A stretch of 9,612 nucleotides of DNA. It comes from Oscillospiraceae bacterium. Lineage in GTDB: Bacteria > Bacillota > Clostridia > Oscillospirales > Ruminococcaceae. The translations under genes were made by a program, and so were the position numbers. Positions 5,639-9,612 of this stretch are shown here, one piece after another. The notes below the pieces were generated by a model. It was not told where the DNA came from and did not search any database. It was given only the letters and a program-made list of their open reading frames with translations. The DNA is taken from positions 1 to 9,612 of the forward strand of contig CAAGDT010000174.1 in the NCBI GenBank assembly GCA_900768675.1, given 5' to 3'. The first letter of the stretch is position 1, and the number at the start of each line of letters is the position of its first letter.

Positions 5639-5647
5639 TGTTATACT
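5639..5647 (+). promoter_or_regulatory. Extended -10 promoter of the hydC operon
   Basis: TG, one base, then TATACT (5642-5647) is an extended -10 element with one mismatch in the hexamer. No convincing -35 box is found at 15-18 bases upstream, which is common when the TGn extension is present and may also mean an activator is needed. The predicted start is near 5654, giving a leader of about 57 nt. Confidence 0.5.
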
Positions 5648-5657
5648 GTTTTTATAT

Positions 5658-5689
5658 ACCGCGATGGGTTATTTGATATATCCGGCGGT
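5658..5689 (+). other. Possible hairpin at the 5' end of the hyd mRNA
   Basis: ACCGC (5658-5662) pairs with GCGGT (5685-5689), and GAT (5663-5665) with ATC (5680-5682), around a 2-nt bulge. It would form almost at the first transcribed base and ends 7 nt before the AAGGAGG ribosome site (5697-5703). It may protect the mRNA or may be chance. Confidence 0.3.
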
Positions 5690-5710
5690 TAATCATAAGG
5701 AGGTTCTATA

Positions 5711-6211
5711 ATGGGTTCCACACAGAAAAAATCAGTGCCCTTTAGTGGTACCGCCGAGCAGGAAAAAGCGCTCCGCGATATGATTAATGAGCACAAGGGT
5801 CAGCAGGGTGCGCTGATGCCTATTCTTCAGAAGGCTCAGGAGATTTACGGCTATCTTCCTATGGAGGTTCAGTCCATGATTTCCGAGCAGACAGGCATTC
5901 CTATGGAGAAAATCTACGGCGTTGCCACATTCTATTCACAGTTCACACTTTATCCCAAGGGCAAGTACAAGATTTCCGTATGTCTCGGTACAGCATGCTA
6001 TGTTAAGGGCTCCGGCGACGTACATAACAAGCTTAAGGAATTGCTTGGAATCGACGAGGGCGAATGTACTCCCGACGGCAAATTCTCTCTTGACGCATGC
6101 CGCTGCATCGGTGCCTGCGGTCTTGCTCCCGTAATGACAATCAACGACGACGTTTACGGAAAGCTTACCGTTGACCAGCTCGAAGGCATTTTAGCCAAGT
6201 ACGCCGACTGA
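5711..6211 (+). CDS. hydC: HydC, NuoE-like [2Fe-2S] subunit of the NADH-linked hydrogenase
   Basis: A 166-residue thioredoxin-like [2Fe-2S] protein of the NuoE/HydC family, the small subunit of electron-bifurcating HydABC [FeFe]-hydrogenases, located in the cytoplasm. An N-terminal helical bundle (about 12-70, with ATFYSQF at 72-78) precedes the ferredoxin-like fold. The cluster ligands follow the family spacing C-x4-C (C91, C96) and C-x3-C (C132, C136), with an additional C130. A perfect AAGGAGG lies 7 bases before the ATG. It is the first gene of the plus operon. Codon use is strongly biased (for example lysine mostly AAG), as expected for an abundant enzyme. NuoE-like subunits also occur in formate dehydrogenase complexes, but the context favours hydrogenase. 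Confidence 0.93.
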   Translation: MGSTQKKSVPFSGTAEQEKALRDMINEHKGQQGALMPILQKAQEIYGYLPMEVQSMISEQTGIPMEKIYGVATFYSQFTLYPKGKYKISVCLGTACYVKGSGDVHNKLKELLGIDEGECTPDGKFSLDACRCIGACGLAPVMTINDDVYGKLTVDQLEGILAKYAD

Positions 6212-6212
6212 T

Positions 6213-6770
6213 ATGCTTCCCGAAATATCTCTGAACATTCTCGACGTGGCTCAGAACTCTATAAGTGCAGGCGCTGCGCTTACCGAGATTTTAGTTGATA
6301 TTGACACAGCCTCGGACAGCCTTACCGTTATTATAAAGGATAACGGCTGCGGTATGAACGAGGAACAGCTTAAAGCTGTTACCGACCCCTTTTATACTAC
6401 CCGCAAGACCCGAAAAATCGGGCTTGGCGTTCCGTTCTTCAAAATGGCGGCGGAAAATACCGGCGGAAGCTTTGAAATAAGCTCAGCGGTAGGGCAGGGG
6501 ACAACCGTAAAAGCGGTTTTCGGTCTTTCCCATATCGACAGAATGCCACTCGGTGATATGACCTTTACTGTTCACTCCCTTATAACCCTGAACAGCGATA
6601 TTGACTTTCTTTACCGCTATTCGGTTGACGGAAGAAGCTTTACCCTTGATACAAGGGAATTCAGAGAAATACTCGGCGGAGTTCCCCTTAATTCCCCCGA
6701 GGTTTCGGAGTATATAAAGTCATATCTCGACGAGAATACCCGTGAGATAAACGGCAGCGCAGTTTATTGA
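6213..6770 (+). CDS. GHKL (histidine-kinase-like) ATPase in the hyd operon
   Basis: A 185-residue cytoplasmic ATP-binding protein. The N-box region is LDVAQNSISAG (N15), G1 is DNGCGM (43-48), the conserved DPFYTTR follows at 58-64, G2 is GLGVPF (70-75) and G3 is GQGTT (94-98). There is no histidine phosphoacceptor or sensor domain; residues 105-185 form a C-terminal part I do not recognise. It starts one base after the hydC stop and has no evident ribosome site, so it probably depends on coupling to hydC. Its codon use is looser (AAA, ATA, CGA present) than in the hydrogenase subunits on both sides, fitting low expression. ATPases of this type recur in clostridial hydABC operons; the role is not established, and regulation or assembly is possible. 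Confidence 0.85.
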   Translation: MLPEISLNILDVAQNSISAGAALTEILVDIDTASDSLTVIIKDNGCGMNEEQLKAVTDPFYTTRKTRKIGLGVPFFKMAAENTGGSFEISSAVGQGTTVKAVFGLSHIDRMPLGDMTFTVHSLITLNSDIDFLYRYSVDGRSFTLDTREFREILGGVPLNSPEVSEYIKSYLDENTREINGSAVY

Positions 6771-6798
6771 TACTCGTTCATGAAAGGAATGTAATACT

Positions 6799-7173
6799 AT
6801 GAAAACGCTTGAAGAATTAATGGCAATCCGCAATAAGATGCAGAACCAGGTTAACATCAGAGCTGAAGACAGCAGCGCTACAAGAGTTGTAATCGGTATG
6901 GCTACCTGCGGTATCGCTGCAGGCGCAAGACCTGTTCTCAAGGCTTTTTCCGACGGTGTTCAGGAAAAGGGCTTAAAGGACGTTATGGTTACACAGACAG
7001 GCTGCATCGGACTTTGCCAGTACGAACCCATTGTTGAGGTTATACAGCCCGGCAAGGAAAAGGTTACATACATCAAGATGACAGCAGAAAAGGCTGCCGA
7101 GGTTATCGAGCAGCACCTTATCGGCGGAGATGTGGTATCCAAGTACACAATTAATAATTCCGAATTAAAGTAA
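6799..7173 (+). CDS. Thioredoxin-like (2Fe-2S) ferredoxin-domain protein
   Basis: A 124-residue NuoE-like small iron-sulfur protein found between the hydC and hydB type genes of clostridial hydrogenase operons. The second half-motif is intact (C69-x3-C73 in TGCIGLC), but the first, MATCGIAAGAR, holds only C37; the residue where the partner cysteine is expected is G42. It therefore has three of the usual four ligands. Residues 1-25 form a charged helix. AAAGGA lies 10 bases before the ATG, and codon use matches the hydrogenase subunits, which suggests it is made in similar amounts. It may be an auxiliary electron-transfer or structural subunit; the cluster content is uncertain. Confidence 0.85.
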   Translation: MKTLEELMAIRNKMQNQVNIRAEDSSATRVVIGMATCGIAAGARPVLKAFSDGVQEKGLKDVMVTQTGCIGLCQYEPIVEVIQPGKEKVTYIKMTAEKAAEVIEQHLIGGDVVSKYTINNSELK

Positions 7174-7180
7174 TTTTTTG

Positions 7181-7186
7181 AAAGGA
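7181..7186 (+). promoter_or_regulatory. RBS that decides the hydB start
   Basis: AAAGGA, 9 bases before the ATG at 7196. A longer frame from a TTG at 7178 would include this site in the coding region and has nothing comparable upstream of itself, so the ATG is chosen. Confidence 0.75.
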
Positions 7187-7195
7187 AATTCTGAT

Positions 7196-8989
7196 ATGTA
7201 TCGTTCACAAGTTTTAATTTGCGGTGGTACAGGCTGTACCTCCTCGGGCAGCGTGAAGATTGCTGAAAAGCTTGAGGAGGAAATTGAAAAGAACGGTCTT
7301 GCCGGCGAAGTTAAGGTAGTAAGAACAGGCTGCTTCGGTCTTTGCGCCCTGGGTCCTGTTATGATTGTTTACCCCGAGGGTACATTCTACTCAATGGTTA
7401 AGGTAGAGGATATTCCCGAAATCGTTGAGGAGCATCTTCTCAAGGGTAGAGTTGTTACCCGTCTTGTTTATGATGAAACAGTTGCGGCTAACGAAATCAA
7501 GTCCCTTAATGAAACAAACTTTTACAAGAAGCAGCACCGTGTTGCTTTAAGAAACTGCGGCGTTATCAACCCCGAGAATATTGAAGAATATATCGCAGTT
7601 GACGGCTACCAGGCTCTTTATAAGGTTCTTAAGGAAATGTCTCCCGACGACGTTATCAAGGAGGTCCTTGATTCCGGTCTTCGTGGAAGAGGCGGCGGCG
7701 GATTCCCCACAGGAAAGAAGTGGCAGCTTGCAAGAAACCTTGTTAAGGATGCTGACCAGAAGTATGTTTGCTGCAACGCCGACGAAGGCGACCCCGGCGC
7801 ATTCATGGACCGTTCCGTTCTTGAGGGCGACCCCCACGTTGTAATTGAAGCTATGGCTATTGCAGGCTACGCAATCGGCGCAACACAGGGTTACATCTAC
7901 GTTCGTGCAGAGTACCCCATCGCAGTTCACAGACTCCAGGTTGCTATCAATCAGGCAAGAGAATACGGCCTCCTCGGAAAGAACATTTTCGACAGCGGCT
8001 TTGACTTCGACCTTGATATCCGTCTTGGTGCAGGCGCATTCGTATGCGGCGAGGAAACTGCTCTTATGACCTCAATCGAGGGCAACAGAGGCGAACCCCG
8101 TCCCCGTCCTCCTTTCCCTGCAGAAAAGGGTCTTTTCAGAAAGCCTACTGTACTTAATAACGTTGAAACCTACGCAAACATTCCTCAGATTATCTTAAAG
8201 GGCGCTTCCTGGTTTGCTTCTATGGGAACAGAAAAGTCCAAGGGTACTAAGGTATTTGCTCTCGGCGGTAAGATTCATAACACAGGTCTTGTTGAAATTC
8301 CTATGGGTACAACACTCCGTGAAATCGTATACGAAATCGGCGGCGGTATTCCTAACGGAAAGAAGTTCAAGGCTGCTCAGACAGGCGGACCTTCCGGCGG
8401 ATGCATTCCTGCAGAACACCTTGATATTCCGATTGACTACGATAACCTTATCGCTATCGGCTCCATGATGGGCTCCGGCGGACTTATCGTTATGGACGAG
8501 GATAACTGTATGGTTGATATTGCAAAGTTCTTCCTCCAGTTCACAGTTGACGAGTCCTGCGGTAAATGTACTCCCTGCCGTATCGGTACAAAGCGTCTTT
8601 ACGAAATGCTCCAGAAGATTACTTCCGGCGAAGGCACAATGGAAGATATCGACAAGCTTGAAAAGCTCTGCTACTACATCAAGAACAACTCCCTCTGCGG
8701 TCTTGGTCAGACAGCTCCTAACCCTGTTCTCTCCACTCTCCGCTACTTCAAGGACGAGTATATTGCACACGTTAAGGACAAGAAGTGTCCCGCAGGCGTA
8801 TGCACCAAGCTCTTAAGCTACAAGATTGTTGCAGACAAGTGCAAGGGCTGTACAGCATGCGCAAGAAACTGCCCTGTAAGCGCAATCGAGGGTAAGGTTA
8901 AGGAAGCGCACGTTATCAATCCCGCTAAGTGCATCAAGTGCGGCGCTTGTATGGAAAAATGTAAGTTCGGCGCTATTATTAAAGAATAA
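7196..8989 (+). CDS. hydB: HydB, NuoF-like FMN/NADH-binding subunit of the hydrogenase
   Basis: A 597-residue flavoprotein where NAD(H) reacts with FMN in the HydABC complex. Domains in order: an N-terminal thioredoxin-like [2Fe-2S] domain (C9, C14, C46, C50); a NuoF FMN/NADH domain with the glycine-rich GLRGRGGGGFPTG at 161-173 and NADEGDPG at 194-201; an SLBB-like segment about 340-400; a NuoF [4Fe-4S] site in ESCGKCTPC (C455, C458, C461) completed by C501; and a C-terminal two-[4Fe-4S] ferredoxin (C549, C552, C555, C559; C579, C582, C585, C589). This architecture, longer than plain NuoF, is typical of bifurcating HydB. Codons are strongly biased, with AAG the usual lysine codon. It starts 22 bases after the small ferredoxin gene and 24 bases before hydA. 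Confidence 0.96.
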   Translation: MYRSQVLICGGTGCTSSGSVKIAEKLEEEIEKNGLAGEVKVVRTGCFGLCALGPVMIVYPEGTFYSMVKVEDIPEIVEEHLLKGRVVTRLVYDETVAANEIKSLNETNFYKKQHRVALRNCGVINPENIEEYIAVDGYQALYKVLKEMSPDDVIKEVLDSGLRGRGGGGFPTGKKWQLARNLVKDADQKYVCCNADEGDPGAFMDRSVLEGDPHVVIEAMAIAGYAIGATQGYIYVRAEYPIAVHRLQVAINQAREYGLLGKNIFDSGFDFDLDIRLGAGAFVCGEETALMTSIEGNRGEPRPRPPFPAEKGLFRKPTVLNNVETYANIPQIILKGASWFASMGTEKSKGTKVFALGGKIHNTGLVEIPMGTTLREIVYEIGGGIPNGKKFKAAQTGGPSGGCIPAEHLDIPIDYDNLIAIGSMMGSGGLIVMDEDNCMVDIAKFFLQFTVDESCGKCTPCRIGTKRLYEMLQKITSGEGTMEDIDKLEKLCYYIKNNSLCGLGQTAPNPVLSTLRYFKDEYIAHVKDKKCPAGVCTKLLSYKIVADKCKGCTACARNCPVSAIEGKVKEAHVINPAKCIKCGACMEKCKFGAIIKE

Positions 8990-9013
8990 ATCAAGAAAGG
9001 ATTACTTAGAACT

Positions 9014-9612
9014 ATGGTTAATATTAAAATTAACGGCGTTGATGTTTCCGTTGAAGAGGGTACAACCATTCTTGAGGCTTGTCGTAATAACGGCGTCAGA
9101 ATTCCTACTCTTTGCTGGCTCAAGGAAATCAACGAAATCGGCGCCTGCCGTATATGCGTAGTTGAAATGACAGGTGCAAGAAGCCTTGTTGCTGCCTGCG
9201 TATATCCCCTTTCAAAATTCGACGAGGGCAAGAACATTCTTACCCATTCTCCCGCAGTTCTCGAAAGCAGAAAGACCACTCTCCAGCTTCTCTTAAGCAA
9301 CCACCACAGAAAGTGCCTTTCCTGTGCAAGAAGCGGAAACTGCGAGCTTCAGGCTCTCTGCCGTGAGCTTGGTGTTGACGACGAAACAGTATTTGCAGGC
9401 GAAACCAACGAATACGAAATCGACTGCAGCGCTGCTCACATGTACCGTGACAACAACAAGTGCATCAACTGCCGCCGCTGTATTGCTGCCTGCGAAAAGA
9501 CACAGGGCATCGGCATCATCGGCGCTAACAACCGTGGCTTCAACACAAGCATCGGCTACGCTTTCGGCTTAAGCCTTGCTGAAACTGCCTGCGTATCCTG
9601 CGGTCAGTGTAT
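9014..9612 (+). CDS. hydA: HydA, catalytic subunit of the [FeFe]-hydrogenase (5' part)
   Basis: The frame is open from the ATG at 9014 to the window edge: 199 codons plus two bases, with the remainder outside. Visible N-terminal domains: a plant-type [2Fe-2S] domain (C34, C45, C48, C62), a NuoG-type His-Cys [4Fe-4S] motif (H97, C101, C104, C110), then the start of a two-[4Fe-4S] domain (C150, C153, C156, C160; C193, C196, C199). AAAGGA is 12 bases before the start. This N-terminus is shared by HydA and by some NuoG-like and formate dehydrogenase subunits. The H-cluster domain is not in view, so HydA is assigned from the hydC-hydB order and the divergent hydrogenase-like gene. Codon bias equals that of hydB. 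Confidence 0.87.
   Translation, partial: MVNIKINGVDVSVEEGTTILEACRNNGVRIPTLCWLKEINEIGACRICVVEMTGARSLVAACVYPLSKFDEGKNILTHSPAVLESRKTTLQLLLSNHHRKCLSCARSGNCELQALCRELGVDDETVFAGETNEYEIDCSAAHMYRDNNKCINCRRCIAACEKTQGIGIIGANNRGFNTSIGYAFGLSLAETACVSCGQC

Larger units (their letters stand above)
5386..5710. promoter_or_regulatory. Divergent intergenic control region
   Basis: This 325-bp AT-rich, non-coding stretch separates the two hydrogenase-linked operons. It holds a consensus minus-strand promoter (5452-5480) with an internal dyad (5458-5477), an inverted repeat near the middle (5554-5583), an extended -10 plus-strand promoter (5639-5647) and a leader hairpin (5658-5689). No tRNA, riboswitch fold or open reading frame of note is seen. 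A consensus-like TATAAT at 5610-5615 on the plus strand lacks a matching -35 box. Confidence 0.75.

Noticed and set aside
7178..7195. TTG start adding six residues to HydB
   Set aside because: The ribosome site AAAGGA would then be inside the coding sequence, and nothing like it precedes the TTG.
9324..9572. Plus-strand open frame of 82 codons in the final 300 bases
   Set aside because: Out-of-frame shadow of hydA; the hydA frame carries the conserved cysteine motifs.

Overview
The window reads as a chromosomal segment of an anaerobic low-to-moderate GC Firmicute, most likely a gut clostridium of the Ruminococcus/Oscillospiraceae kind. This rests on a HydABC-type [FeFe]-hydrogenase operon, strong AGGAGG-type ribosome binding sites, sigma-A-type promoters and a small starch-type GH13 enzyme. 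The taxon is an inference; no rRNA or other marker gene is present.

Layout. (1) Positions 1-2114, minus strand: a two-gene carbohydrate operon (cytoplasmic GH13 alpha-amylase-family enzyme, then a HAD/beta-phosphoglucomutase-like phosphatase) with a recognisable promoter at 2085-2114 and an intrinsic terminator at 3-40. (2) Positions 2119-2223: an imperfect palindromic repeat of about 105 bp that overlaps the 3' end of the next operon. (3) Positions 2182-5385, minus strand: a compact five-gene operon, in transcription order DRTGG-type protein, RsbW-like ATPase, [FeFe]-hydrogenase-like iron-sulfur protein, a second DRTGG-type protein, and a PHP phosphoesterase. (4) Positions 5386-5710: a 325-bp divergent control region. 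(5) Positions 5711-9612, plus strand: hydC (NuoE-like), a second GHKL ATPase, a thioredoxin-like [2Fe-2S] protein, hydB (NuoF-like), and the first 199 codons of hydA, which runs off the window.

How it fits together. The plus operon encodes an NADH- and ferredoxin-linked (electron-bifurcating type) hydrogenase. NADH would be handled at the FMN site of HydB, ferredoxin-type clusters in HydB and HydA carry electrons, and the H-cluster domain of HydA lies beyond the right edge. The divergent minus operon looks like its sensing and regulatory partner. Its hydrogenase-like protein keeps all four H-cluster cysteines, but the cysteine that normally shuttles protons is alanine, as in HydS-type sensory hydrogenases. 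It has no PAS or other output domain. It is packed with a serine-kinase-like ATPase, two nucleotide-binding-type DRTGG proteins and a metal-dependent phosphoesterase. A dyad symmetry sits exactly between the -35 and -10 boxes of that operon and is a good operator candidate. The idea that these genes form a redox- or H2-responsive phosphorylation switch is inference; the gene content and motifs are visible in the sequence.
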